A program made the translations under genes and the position numbers. Below are positions 43,723 through 54,613 of a stretch of DNA of 64,000 nt, piece by piece. Position 1 is the first letter of the stretch. Each line of letters begins with the position of its first letter. Origin of the DNA: Bombyx mori (taxonomy: Eukaryota > Arthropoda > Insecta > Lepidoptera > Bombycidae); NCBI RefSeq assembly GCF_030269925.1, contig NC_085123.1, positions 682,001 to 746,000 on the forward strand. The letters are read 5' to 3'. The notes under the pieces were generated by a model, which did no database searches, was not told the origin of the DNA, and saw only the letters and a list, made by a program, of their open reading frames with translations.

Positions 43723-45465
43723 TCATGCGACATTGACAGTATCATCTATGTCTGACTGCCTATCAGTAGTAGTGATAATTTCTACATTTGTTATCTCAAC
43801 TTCTATCAGGCTAGAATTTATCATATCATTGTTTTCAATAACATCTGCTAAATTAATATTTGGTTGACTTATATTTGGCATGCTACTGGCAGTTAAATTA
43901 CCGATTGTCATATTATTTAAATTTGTCCCTGTTCGACTAACAGAATAATGTTCTTTAATGAGGTCGGCTGCTATTTCCGCGATCATCACAACCGGTGCAT
44001 TTGTGTTCCCTCTAATTATTTTTGGCATTACACTCGCGTCCACAACTCGTAAGCCATTAATACCTAACACCTTCAGGTCACCATCTACTACAGTGCCCAT
44101 AGCGGCAGTACCCACGGAATGCCAAGCGGATGTCACCATCGCCCTTGACATACATTTAATCCATGCACTCTCTGTTAAATTACTGCAAGCTTCAACCCAA
44201 GGTTTTATCACTCGTGCATTTTTGCTTCTAAAGTAATTCGTATCAGCAATAGACCAAGCCATTTTGATCAACCGAGGAAAATGATCTAGATCTTGTTCTT
44301 CTGAAAAAGTACCGGCATATATTAGAGGATCGTCGAATGGATTTATGGAATTCAATTCCACTTTACCCCTGGATTTGGGTTTCAGCAGGACAGCAGCAAT
44401 TGTAACCAGTTCATATTCCTGATTTAGATTGTGTAATTCCGTGCATAAATCTTCATTCAGGCCCAAAGTCAGACACCCGCTGCGAAACGGCGAGAACTGT
44501 GGTATACAAGTCGGGTACAGAGCAAACTCAGGTACGGTGGGCTCAGAGCTAGAGAGTGGCAAATACGCGGCCATGTTGTCGGCCTTGGCAAGAAAACCAG
44601 TTCTGTCGTAAAGATATTTTATTGCTTCCATTGAATTCTCTGCCTCATCCGACACGCATGTCCCGTTATCGGCGACAAGAAACGCCAATACCATAGCGTG
44701 GTCGTGGAGATTGCTCCCAACCGGCAAATCTGCAACTACATCGATTCCTAACGATCTCAAGTGCTCTGAGCGACCAACGCCAGAGAGCATCAGCAACTTC
44801 GGGGTATTAAATGTTCCGGCTGATAAAATGACTTCACGATCAGCGTAAAATAAAAACGTTTTGTCGTCTTTTACCGCCTCAATACCGATTGCAGTTCCGT
44901 TCTCGATAATAATCTTCGTTACAAAGGTATCCTTCAATATGTGTAGGCTTGTACTATTTGCGTTGTTAAGGAGAGCCCTCAGAGAGCTGTCGCGTTCGCC
45001 ATTTCTGATGGTGTGCGAAAAACATCCTGCACCGATCGAGTTTGGGTAAGTCATATCAGGAACTGTCTTGAAACCAAGTTCCTCGAACGCCTGTAGAAAT
45101 TTCTTAATGGAGAACATAACTTCATTCGTTCCAGAAACTTCTATAGCACCTCCTCGACCGTGGTACACCATCAATTCTGGATTGTTAACAATGTTCGTAT
45201 CCGTCATGTGCTCGGTTTTCATGAAATATTTGAGCACGTTGGTCCAGTTCCAAGTTTCTCCGGCGATTGAGGCCCATTCGTGGTAGTCTGAAGGAAAACC
45301 CCTGGCATAGACCATGTGATTCAAGGAGCCGCTTCCACCCAGCATCTTCCCTCGAGGTTGTTGCTCTATTCCTCTTTTTAAGGCTTGGCTTGTAATATTG
45401 TTTTCCACGCTGGTAAAATTCCAATCGACCGAACTTGCTTTTAGAGTTTCTCTGAACGCTGGTAT
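43723..45465 (-). CDS. GMC oxidoreductase gene, coding exon 3 (residues 93-672)
   Basis: The acceptor ATTTTGTTCAG|ATACCA opens the exon in phase 0: IPAFRETLKASSVDWNFTS, the usual GMC stretch after the FAD-binding fold. RGKMLGGSGSLN (130-141) is GMC signature 1, AGTFNTPKLLMLSG (about 308-321) is signature 2, and SAWHSVGTAAMG carries the catalytic His541 with the partner region GNTNAP (Asn581). The protein should oxidise an alcohol, sugar or steroid substrate using FAD. About 70 Asn/Ser/Thr-rich residues (602-672) follow the usual end of the family and hold several N-x-S/T sites, pointing to a secreted or luminal protein. Glucose dehydrogenase-like and ecdysone oxidase-like are both possible; the substrate cannot be read here. 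Confidence 0.93.
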   Translation of the reverse strand: MPAFRETLKASSVDWNFTSVENNITSQALKRGIEQQPRGKMLGGSGSLNHMVYARGFPSDYHEWASIAGETWNWTNVLKYFMKTEHMTDTNIVNNPELMVYHGRGGAIEVSGTNEVMFSIKKFLQAFEELGFKTVPDMTYPNSIGAGCFSHTIRNGERDSSLRALLNNANSTSLHILKDTFVTKIIIENGTAIGIEAVKDDKTFLFYADREVILSAGTFNTPKLLMLSGVGRSEHLRSLGIDVVADLPVGSNLHDHAMVLAFLVADNGTCVSDEAENSMEAIKYLYDRTGFLAKADNMAAYLPLSSSEPTVPEFALYPTCIPQFSPFRSGCLTLGLNEDLCTELHNLNQEYELVTIAAVLLKPKSRGKVELNSINPFDDPLIYAGTFSEEQDLDHFPRLIKMAWSIADTNYFRSKNARVIKPWVEACSNLTESAWIKCMSRAMVTSAWHSVGTAAMGTVVDGDLKVLGINGLRVVDASVMPKIIRGNTNAPVVMIAEIAADLIKEHYSVSRTGTNLNNMTIGNLTASSMPNISQPNINLADVIENNDMINSSLIEVEITNVEIITTTDRQSDIDDTVNVA

Positions 45466-45599
45466 CTGAACAAAATGAAATTCGCTTGTAAAACTTGCAT
45501 TTTTTGTCCTACGAAATGCCTTAATCTACAACCAACCTGATCGTAAAGCATCACTATTTTTAATGAGCACAGTTAAGTCATTATATCTCACTAGCACAA

Positions 45600-45990
45600 T
45601 AGTGCTTTTGTGCAATTGTGTTTTATACGCCATGGTCCATGGGGAATGCTCTGAGGAATTATTCGAGATGATTCCCTCATCTCCTTTTTATCATCGCACC
45701 TTCCGCCATCGGAGCAGAATTCATCCATATTATCTGGAACCGCTGCGTTCATCGACAGTGCGTTTCCAAAGATCTTTTTTGCCACGTACCATCTGGCTTT
45801 GGAATGAACTCCCCTCCACGGTGTTTTCCGAGCGCTATGACATGTCCTTCTTCAAACGAGGCTTGTGGAGAGTACTTTATGGTAGGCAGCGGCTTGGCTC
45901 TGCCCCTAGCATTGCTGACGTCCATGAGCGACGGTGACCACTTACCATCAGGTGGGCCGTATTCTCGTCTGCCTACAAAGCCAATAAAAA
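45600..45990 (+). mobile_element. CR1-like LINE 3' end, intronic
   Basis: Encodes about 105 residues matching the ORF2 C-terminus of the 33703 element (HGECSEELFEMIP, LPRTIWLWNELPSTVF), then the 3' UTR and AATAAAAAAAA. The frame is still open, so it is fairly young. Confidence 0.88.
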
Positions 45991-46007
45991 AAAAAAAATT
46001 GTCAATT

Positions 46008-46410
46008 TTTTTTATTGCTTAGATGGCTAGACGATATCACCCACCACCCATCTGGCGTTAAACTGAGCCTATATACATCAAGAACGTTAATGGCGCCACC
46101 ATTGAGGCGCGAGACATGAGTTCAAGTCTTAGTTTTACAGTACAACGGCTGCACCACCCATCAAATCGGAAAGCATTTCTGCTTTACGGCAGAAATGAGT
46201 GGTTTTACACCCCCCATGCGGACTCACAAGACGCCCTGACACCAGTAATTACGCAAATTATAATTTTTGTCGGTTTGAATTTTAAAACACGATGTTACTC
46301 CTTCACCGCGAATGTCATTCGTGAACATTAAGTACGTATTTCGATTCAGCCGTATCGCTTGATGCGAATTCACCAGGCTTAATATCCTTTAGGGCACAAC
46401 AACTTTAAAA
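46008..46410 (-). mobile_element. Old full-length-like Bm1 SINE
   Basis: Tail (TTTATTGCTTAGATGGCTAG), body and remnants of the head are present with many changes. Its T tract faces the A tract of the LINE tail beside it. Confidence 0.75.
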
Positions 46411-46551
46411 TCTTAAATGGGCTAGAGCACTGCGGAACACCGTGGGGATATTAACTCTTCTCAGGGTAACAGAAGAGAAAATGGGACAGGAGAGTTTGAG
46501 TCTAGTTCGCGTCTTTTAGCACAGATCAAAGAACCCATGTTCTATACTAAC

Positions 46552-46697
46552 AATAGCCTCTATCGGTGGATCTCCGCCCGCCTCCAGTAGGAGTACGCTG
46601 AAGTTGGCAACCTCGGAGAGTCTGGCGGCGAGCGCAGAGCCAGCGGTACCGGCACCCACGATGATGAAGTCGTATCTAGAGCCATCTGGGAATACAC
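46552..46697 (-). CDS. GMC oxidoreductase gene, coding exon 2 (FAD-binding motif)
   Basis: 146 bp between acceptor ACAATAAG|GTGTATT and donor GAGGCTATT|GTTAGT. It begins with two bases completing Ser44 and ends on a codon boundary. [20 protein letters not shown] holds the Rossmann GxGxxG (58-63) that binds the ADP part of FAD, and [10 protein letters not shown] holds the acidic residue at the end of the second strand. Confidence 0.93.
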
Positions 46698-46789
46698 CTT
46701 ATTGTTACTTTCCCTCATTACGTCACACGCATTACATTAGTTTCTACGGGTTTATTATAGTTAATAATTAACATAGTTTATGTAAGGAG

Positions 46790-46975
46790 TGTTTGGGGCT
46801 TACGACAAAGGGAAGATCTTCCACCGAGCCGGTGATATTGCTCGGTAGAACGACGGTCCGAATGTTGTTGTTCGGAACTTGTATATATGCGCTTTATCTT
46901 AAAAATTTCGCAAGCGAGATTCAGGCATCTGTCAATTATCTTGCGTTGTATGATGGCTACCCGCCACATCACTCC
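46790..46975. repeat. Unnamed interspersed repeat, empty-site copy
   Basis: Uninterrupted version of 2120-2520. CCGAGCCGGTGATATTGCTCGG forms a short imperfect stem. Confidence 0.6.
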
Positions 46976-47517
46976 CCTCCGAGACCGGAGGTCGTGTCAT
47001 TTTTAGTTAGCGTTGTCCGTGCTGAGATTAGCTTGCAAGGGCCAGTGCTGCTCGAAGTTTGCGGTGAGTCGAAACTGAGCTTGAATGCTGCGTGATTGTC
47101 GAAGTTCTTGATGCGCAGATGATGAATCAGAGGGTTGCGTGTTCACACCACGTCGGGGTCACCAGTTTGGTATTCCAGATATTCTCAGAATAGAGGTACA
47201 ATTAAAAGAAAAATGTTTAGAAATCATCTTATTTGAATATAGTGGGCTTAAATTTATCCGTTCTACGGAGATCTACCACGAGTATGTATCTGCTATAAGC
47301 AAATATATGGAAAACAATTAAACACTGGTGGACTGGTGAAATATCTAACGACGGTGTATACGGACGGCCGGTGTGTTATGTAACCAGATTAGTAAATTGC
47401 GATTGCAGATCCCGTACAAAGCATAAGGTTAAAGAAGTTCAGTTATAATTTTAAAAACATTCTATCTTTACTCGTCAAATTAAATTTTACTTACACATAA
47501 TCGCGAAAGCAACTACT

Positions 47518-47765
47518 TCTTACTGGTGGTAGGACCTCTTGTGAGTCCGCACGAGTAGGTACCACCACCCCACCTATTTCTGCCGTGAAGCAGTAATGCG
47601 TTTCAGTTTGAAGGGCGGGGCAGCCGTTGTAACTATACTGAGACCTTAGAACTGATATCTCGAGGTGGGTGGCGCATTTACGTTGTAGATGTCTATGGGC
47701 TTCAGTAACCACTTAACACCGGGTGGGCTGTGAGCTCGACCACCCATCAAAGCAATAAAAAAGAA
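47518..47765 (+). mobile_element. Bm1 SINE, 3' part
   Basis: TTACTGGTGGTAGGACCTCT to AAAGCAATAAAAAAG. Confidence 0.92.
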
Positions 47766-47775
47766 AAAAAATTAC

Positions 47776-47905
47776 TTTGCAGCACAGAATCTTTTGGCCA
47801 AGTTTCCCCGACCAGGCACTGCGTCGCCGCGAAGAACTGAACGGCGGATGAGAATAGGCCGCCGGCCGCGCCACTCCCAAGACACGAAGTCAACCCGCAA
47901 ACCAT
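47776..47905 (-). CDS. GMC oxidoreductase gene, coding exon 1
   Basis: The exon begins at 47907 after TTTGTTTACAG; ATG follows after two bases (47905). It encodes 43 residues (MVCGLTSCLGSGAAGG, VQFFAATQCLVGETWP) and ends one base into Ser44 at CTGCAAA|GTAATT. The AVQFFAATQC stretch is typical of insect GMC N-termini just before the FAD fold and is moderately hydrophobic, possibly a signal. At least one non-coding exon must lie further upstream. Confidence 0.88.
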
Positions 47906-47907
47906 TT

Positions 47908-48806
47908 CTGTAAACAAAAATATTAAGTATTTACGATACAGGGTATCGAAGATATCGACTTGGCCTTGTCTCTAAGCCACTTGATGTAATCGAAATGATA
48001 GTGGCTGTGCTCAAAATAGACACATTTTAATCTTCCTTAAAAATAAAAAAGTGTGTGCAAGTACCACACGGTAGAAGTGAAACTAATAAAAAATAACCGC
48101 AAGGGTGAACCACTCCACAATGCAATGGAGCAGCATAACTCTGGCTGGGGGGACCACCTGCATGATCACGGTATCCCTATTTCAGGAATTGTTGAATTTA
48201 CGTGCAGCGACATCTGTTGTTAACAAACTATATATAAATAAGATATATGGACTTATTTTTTCGTTTCATCGAGTTTGAAATCACAACGATTCTAAAGAGG
48301 TTTCACTTCAATAAAGAGGTTTCTAGTTTCTATTGAAGAGATTCCACCCCCAGCCCAAGAATAATATTTAAGTAGCCATGATAGGCAGTTACGTGCCCCG
48401 CCAGAGCACGTGGTTCCCAGTGCCCACCTCCAAAGAAAGATAAAATTGTTTTCTCTTGCTTATACGATGTTATTCCTTCATCTTGGAAATTGATCATGAG
48501 CAACATTAGGTGCATTTCCTTACAAAAATTGTCTACGCGCTTAAAAGCTCAGCAATAGTCCTAGCTTCAGGACTTCAACATACCAGTATAAAACAAGTTT
48601 ATTTTATAGATCTATATAAAAAAGGGTTGTCCAAGTTAATACCGTCATTTATTCTAAAAATCGCACCCGTGATCGAAGTTTGGTTCATTCCCATTTATTA
48701 CCTAGAGCCATTCTTGTTATCTACAGCTCACTTCTAGACTGTCCTTTGTGGTAGACAGTCACCACTTACCTTCAGGTGGGCTATAAGCTCGTTTGCCTAC
48801 GATATA
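47908..48806. other. Upstream of the GMC ATG: unassigned, with worn repeats
   Basis: 48456-48530 is a worn Bm1 body piece. 48560-48806 is a decayed plus-strand CR1-like 3' end (ATTTATTACCTAGAGCC, TTCAGGTGGGCTATAAGCTC). The 5' UTR exon of the GMC gene was not located. Confidence 0.45.
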
Positions 48807-48937
48807 AACTAAAAAGCTCGTCTGCAATCGACAACAAAGATAAGAAAAACGCACTGTACGGTCTGATATCAGCCAGGTAAAATATATATGAACCTAATTA
48901 ATTTCTTATCTAAGATGAGTTCAGTCAACTCTCGCAC

Positions 48938-48979
48938 CTTGAACGATAATTACTTGTCGCTAAGTAATTATCGTTCAAG
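48938..48979. repeat. Perfect 18-bp hairpin
   Basis: CTTGAACGATAATTACTT (48938-48955), loop GTCGCT, then its exact inverse to 48979. Confidence 0.9.
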
Positions 48980-49220
48980 TCGGTCAATGATACATATGCT
49001 ATCTACGTGAAAACTTTGATTTAAATAATGACAAGCAATTGAACTCTTCGCCAACGTGCACGGAGTCTGATTATGATTCCCATTGTCCACCTTGAGGGGA
49101 ATTGAGCGAAGAACCCTCCAAAACAAAACACAAAATTACTTCGTAGTATTAATGGGAATTGCAATGCTGGCTAATTCGGCTGTTTTACAAGTAGGGTATC
49201 TATACTAATCTATACTTCTA

Positions 49221-49655
49221 TCTATACTAATATTATAAAGAGAAACGATTTGTTTGTTTGTTTGTATTGAATAGGCTCCGAAACTACTGAACCGGTTTGA
49301 AAAATTCTTTCACTGTTTGGAAGCTACATTATTCCCGAGTGACATAGGCTATAATCTTTTTTGAAAAAATTAGGAATCCTTACTAAACCTCTAATAATGT
49401 AACCCAAGGTGTAAAAAAAATACCAAAAATATTCTTTACATTGGGAGCACCGCGAAAACTATTGATGATAGAATAAAATAATGTACTACGACTTTGTAGA
49501 ACACATTATTATTTACAAAAAGTGTCGCGACAGCATACGTCTAACTATTATAGTTATGCCGCAATAAGTGTTCTTATATTTAAAAAAATTAAACAACGTG
49601 AAATATCGTTGAAATTTTTGTTAACGACCCGAGCGGAGCCGGAGCGGGCCGCTAG
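49221..49655 (+). mobile_element. Non-autonomous Helitron-like element, full length
   Basis: Host A (49220) then TCTATACTAATATTATAAAG to GAGCGGGCCGCTAG and host T (49656). 435 bp, intact ends, no coding capacity. Confidence 0.85.
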
Positions 49656-49862
49656 TATAATATATTCCAATGTTGACATATTTTATTTATCACTGGTAGC
49701 ACATAGAAATACAATTTTAAAATATTTTGGTAAGGTAGGTTAGATCCGACGCGTAGTGTCAGTATACAGTAAGTAGTATTTTGTTAGCTTTTTACGCTGT
49801 AAGCTTTAATTTATTAGACATTTATATGTAATCAGGGGTAATGATAATCGTGGAAACTTGTT

Positions 49863-50386
49863 CGATTTTTGTTTACCGCTTAGTGTTGTATTACGGACTT
49901 GGATAACAATTTTACATTAAGAGGGCTACGACACTCGTTCATCCAAAAAAATAACTATATAAAATAACACGTAAAAAAATAACATGTATAATCCCTCATT
50001 CATAGGTAACATTCATACAAAACAACTAACTAACACTAAGAAATGAAGATTAAAGTAAAAAATTAAGTATAAATGAAAAAATATTTTCAAATAAAACCGA
50101 ATGCAGATTATACGAGGGTATTCGCAAGTTTTGTTTACCGCTTAGTGTTGTATTACGGACTTGGATAACAATTTTGCATTAAGTGGGCTACGCCACTCGT
50201 TCATCCAAAAAAATAACTATATAAAATAACATGTAAAAAAATAACATGTATAATCCCTCATTCATAGGTAACATTCATACAAAACAACTAACTAACACTA
50301 AGAAATGAAGATTAAAGTAAAAAATTAAGTATAAATGAAAAAATATTTTCAAATAAAACCGAATGCAGATTATACGAGGGTATTCG
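49863..50386 (+). repeat. Two-copy tandem duplication, unit 262 bp
   Basis: Unit 1 ends at about 50124 and unit 2 at 50386, each ending ACGAGGGTATTCG. Only about four differences are seen (for example CACG/CATG, GACAC/GCCAC). Confidence 0.92.
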
Positions 50387-50585
50387 AGTAAAACTGCTGA
50401 AATCGCTTAGCTTAGGTGGGGGTCGCTGACGTCTGAGCTCGTCCCAACTGTGCCAATAATACAATTAATTCTATTTACCATTGTTTCTATTCAAATCGGT
50501 AACAACAATATTTACAAAATAATTCTTCTTGTTCAGACGCTAAATAAAGTAGATTATAGTAGTCTTTAAGAATTTTATGATATTA

Positions 50586-50897
50586 CTAGCTGACCCGCAG
50601 ACTTGTACTGCCTGAATCGATAAATAAAAGACCTAAGCTTTTGTATAAAATAAACTTCAAACAAACAAAAGGAATCTGTCCGACGGGGTGGGGGGGGGGG
50701 GGGAGGGGCTGGACATCAAAGGAAAAACAAAATTGTTATTTTTATTTAACTCCGAGCATTTTCATATTTATCTTTACCTTTTAAACCTTCTCTGGACTTC
50801 CACAAATAATTTAAGACCAAAATTAGCCAAATCGGTCCAGCCGTTCTCGAGTTTTAGCGAGACTAACGAACAGCAATTCATTTTTATATATATAAGA
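50586..50897 (-). mobile_element. Helitron-like element, family 2, with a G tract
   Basis: A|CTAGCTGACCC to TATATATAAGA|T on the plus strand. A ~15-nt G run with one A lies near 50688-50705 and replaces the usual GACGGGGGACACATCAAAGG region. Confidence 0.8.
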
Positions 50898-51740
50898 TTT
50901 AAAAAAGAAAAAAATCGTTACACTTTATTGTATTAAGCTTTGTTGTATTTTGTTATTCTTTTATACAGAATAATCTTTTATACTGTCTGAATACATAATC
51001 GGACAACTAAAACTTATTTGAATAGAGGGTAATTAATAAACGATAAAAAAAATTATCAATAAAACAAATTACTTACCATGAATTCCTTTTATACGTTTAC
51101 AAATAGCACCTTTGAATAATTGTAACAATTACTTTAAGTTTTATTTTTCTTTAACCGAATAATTGTGATTAAATCAAAGTGTGCGGCCGGCGTTTGTGAC
51201 TGGGAATGCAGGTCTGGTATTGTGGACGTCAAATTATGAACTACCCACATAAGTAATGATCAATAGCCTTTGCAGTAGGCACTTGGAAGGAGAAAAAAAA
51301 AAAAAAAAGGTATAAAATGTATATAATGATAGTTATGTGTTAGTTTTTTTTTTTTTTTAGTTTACTAACATAGATTATAAGTAATTACTACTAACAAAAT
51401 GTTATGGTTTAAAAAAAAAAAAACTGAAATAAAGTGTTAATAATAATTAATAATAATAAGTTAGTTGTAATAATTAAGGCTTCTACATCTATCTAACTGT
51501 TTAGTTCAAGTGCTAGTGTTTAGTAATTGCTGATTAAAATAATTAGTATTAAAAGTACAGTCAAACTAAGTTTCTATTGACTACGTATATTTCGACCAAA
51601 AGCGTCCCATTCTTGGACAAGCCTTGTCACAGACGATAACAATTTAAAAAGTATATTTCGGTAAATTATATTTGATCAACTATCCGATTTTGAACTGATC
51701 GTCAGCTCTAGCTCCGTTTAATATTTGAATGTTTATATAT
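50898..51740. other. AT-rich DNA with several A and T tracts
   Basis: A16 near 51293, T15 near 51344 and A14 near 51411, possibly retroposon tails whose bodies I cannot name. No gene seen. Confidence 0.4.
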
Positions 51741-52440
51741 ATATCTATTTTTGCCGTGAAGCACTTTTTTTTTTTTTTTTGGTCACGAGGAATTTGCCGG
51801 ACTTCCGCCCTCCACTGGGGATAAAGGGCGGAGCATGTCAGAGTCGAACTGACTAAAACCTCCTGTCGCTCAACAACCAATGTCCAAACCTCGCATGAGA
51901 CAGAACTCATGACGCCTCCAACCACGATATGGGCATCGACAGGTGGCACTCTCCGGGGCCTGTGGAACCACATGGCCTCGGATTTACTGAGCGCCACGTC
52001 GAGGCCCAATCTCCTGATTTTGCCGACGACATGCGCCACCCCAGCGGTAGCAAGACGGGCAGACTCAGCAAAACTCCCCCCCCCGGGCCACGACCAACGT
52101 GTCGTCTGCGTAACAGATTACGCTTAGGCCCGGGAGGAGGGCACCCCTCAGTACCCAGTCATACCCGATATTCCACAAAAGGGGGCTGAGCACCGACCCC
52201 TGTGGAACACCGCGCAAGACCGGGAACCGGTGCACGATCCCACCGTGTCCGGTACACGTGACGCCGTGAAGCACTAATGCGTTTCGGATTGAAGGGTGCG
52301 GCAGCCGTTGTAACTATACTGAGACCTTAGAACTTATATCTCAAGGTGGGTGGCGCATTTACGTTGTAGATGTCTATGGGCTCCACTAACCACTTAACAC
52401 CAGGTTGGCTGTGAGGTCGTCCACAAATCTAAACAAAAAA
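51741..52440 (+). mobile_element. Bm1 SINE split by an R1-type LINE
   Basis: CTATTTTTGCCGTGAAGCACT at 51746-51765 and its continuation at 52263 (GCCGTGAAGCACTAATGCGT) to the tail at 52440. The repeated GCCGTGAAGCACT is the duplication made by the nested LINE. Confidence 0.88.
51766..52262 (-). mobile_element. R1-type LINE, truncated and internally deleted
   Basis: Same 3' UTR as the element at 40166 and a 13-bp duplication. On the minus strand it begins in the reverse transcriptase (GVPQGSVLSPLLW, VICYADDTLVV) and jumps, after ~95 further codons, into the 3' UTR near 51912, so the rest of ORF2 is deleted. A C-run at about 52076-52085 shifts the frame. Confidence 0.88.
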
Positions 52441-52786
52441 AAAAAAAAAATATGTATATATATATATATGTTTCCCACTTTGTCGAGGCAAAAATCGAAA
52501 TTCCTTCGCTTCGTGCTCGTGACTGAATCCAAGACTAATTAGATTCCCTTCGGCTCACGTGAACCACATCGTTGAGTCTTTGTTTGGCCGGCCGTGTGGA
52601 TCTTGACAACACAGGAGTTATAGCAATGGGAGCGCATGGCAGAAAAATACCCAAAGAAGTGCAGATTAACGATGAAGGTTTGGCCTTAGTTGTAGTAGTA
52701 ACATTTAAAGACTTGCGTGTTTGTGCGTGTAAAATGAAGGAGCATTAGCAACGAAATCTGAAACGGATTTTTAAAAAAGTCCTTTT
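52441..52786. other. Unassigned DNA
   Basis: A (TA)n tract follows the SINE tail. No gene seen. Confidence 0.4.
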
Positions 52787-52908
52787 TTTTTTTTATTGCC
52801 CTTGTAGGCAGACGAGCATACGGCCCACCTGATGGTGAGTGGTTACCGTCGCCCATGGACTTCAGCAATGCCAGGGGCAGAGCCAAGCCGCTGCCTACCA
52901 TTTAGTCT
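52787..52908 (-). mobile_element. CR1-like LINE 3' tip
   Basis: TTATTGCCCTTGTAGGCAGA to CAAGCCGCTGCCTACC, closely matching the 33703 element. Confidence 0.88.
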
Positions 52909-53350
52909 GCCAGTCTAGTCATATTTAATAAAAATTTATTAGCTACTTTTTAACACGTTCGCTGCGGCAAGTAAAATCTTAAACCTTTGTCTGGTGCGGC
53001 GGCGGACCAAATTGTGCCCCCAATGATTTTTCCGCCAGTGCGTGGTAGGTCTTTTTCGACACGTCAGCACAAGGTTAGATTAAATTGCTATAACTTTGCG
53101 AAAACATAATGTAGGTGAACAGTTTTTGGACTTTTGGAAAAACCTTGAACCCAACTTCTTTAGATTTGATTCGCCCCGGGATCTGCCGAACAGAAAATGA
53201 GAAATAAACCAGGGAAAGTGGCGGGTCGATATCGACCAGAACCGCACTAGAAAGTATTTTTAGTAGTGATGGGAAAGACAAAAATAAGGGGATATCGAAA
53301 ATAAAACAGAATTAAAGTAAAGAAATAAAAATTGTTTATTTAATTATTTA

Positions 53351-53544
53351 TTAATGGCTGTCTTTAAAACATTTCGCACAAAGATTTTGCTTGCATATTC
53401 TGCAGTATGTTTTAATTTTTTTTACTTTCCTTTTCACCTCGGAACTCTTCATGGTTTCCCGCAGTTTTTCATAGCACCCTACACAATTTCGCCGTTTACC
53501 GCTCATCTCAAGGATATGATCGGCCGTAGGTGTTACTTGATTTC
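53351..53544 (-). pseudogene. piggyBac transposase C-terminal Cys-rich domain
   Basis: After ATCATTTCAG|GA the frame runs 64 codons to TAA. The end carries C-x2-C (NCVGC), then C-x2-C-x4-C-x2-C-x4-H (YCRICKQNLCAKCFKDSH), the cross-brace zinc finger that piggyBac transposases use to bind their ends. The catalytic domain that should precede it is missing. Confidence 0.8.
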
Positions 53545-54491
53545 CTGAAATGATTTTTTAAATTCTGTTATTCATTTACCTTATGAATTTGACTACAGGG
53601 CTCTCTGTGTATTAAATAGATTCTCAAATAAAATGAAAAAGTTAACATAGGTCTTAAAATAGTCAAACAAACACATAAAAAAGTTACATGAAATTTTTTC
53701 AAATAGTCGTAACTTTTTGACAGCTTATTTTTTTTTTGTTTCATAATGAAAGTTGCTCTCTACTTAGTGGGCTACAAGTCAACATAGGTCTCGTTAGTAG
53801 TGGACATTTGGAACACTTATGGTCACTCTTATGGATGATTGTTGCTCTGTCACACAAAAACTACTGCACAGATTTAGATGAAACATTCATGTCAAAGTAA
53901 AAATTTAAATTTAACAGATGCTCAGCTTTTACCTTAACACTAAAAGCAAAAAACACACTTAAAGTAAGACCTACCGGTATTAGTTTCATTTAAAGACGAG
54001 ACTGGTTTGAGAATATGAAATTTTCTTCCAGTGGGGCAACTGTAAATATGCTCTGTTGACAAAAAAAAAGTTTATTGTAATTTACTGCCATATTTATTGT
54101 GACTTACTCAGCGAGAATACCTAAACTTACACATGATTCGATGCCAGTGCACGGGAACCCACTGAATTCCTCCGCTTCTATTTTGATAATTGTTTTTTAT
54201 TGAATAGGGTAGGTATACTTTGAGTAGATTAAAGTCACAAAAAAGAAGTTTTTATTATGTAAGAATGGTTCATTATTTTTGGTTTTTCAATATTCTTAAA
54301 AGCCATTTTATTGGCTAAAAATAACAAAAATAACTTGAGGTGATTATGCATGCAAATACGCGATATCTAGTGATAACGTGAAAGTATTCTTTAAAAACTT
54401 AATTTATAAATAATCGACCGTACATTTTCTAATATAATTGTAATAATATATTATACTGTAATAGTGTGTTTAAATAGCAAACAAAACTCAC

Positions 54492-54613
54492 CACTTGTGC
54501 TTGGTTTTTTTTTTCTTGAAGGAAAATATCTCCTGACTGCTGTCACTATCACTATCTGCACCGCAAATTAATTTATTTTCCAAAATATTTATCTTTCTTT
54601 TGTTGCCTGACAT
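54492..54613 (-). pseudogene. piggyBac transposase N-terminal piece
   Basis: ATG at 54613 gives MSGNKRKINILENK and an acidic serine patch (GADSDSDSSQE), then a basic run, as at many piggyBac transposase N-termini. It ends at a consensus donor (CACAAGTG|GTGAGT), so the family may have acquired an intron. Phase 2 here and two leading bases in the C-terminal piece do not fit for direct splicing. Confidence 0.5.

Larger units (their letters stand above)
45466..46551 (-). other. GMC gene intron 2
   Basis: Bounded by GTTAGT (donor at 46551) and TTCAG (acceptor, 45466-45470), phase 0. Filled mostly by an antisense CR1-like LINE tail and an old Bm1. Confidence 0.85.
46698..47775 (-). other. GMC gene intron 1 of the coding region
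   Basis: GTAATT donor (47775) to AATAAG acceptor (46698). Contains the unnamed repeat at 46790-46975 and a Bm1 at 47518-47765. Confidence 0.85.

Noticed and set aside
53351..54492. A functional two-exon piggyBac-derived host gene
   Set aside because: The donor and acceptor phases (2 and 2) do not fit, and the inverted ends and TTAA sites are still present, so it is a decayed element.
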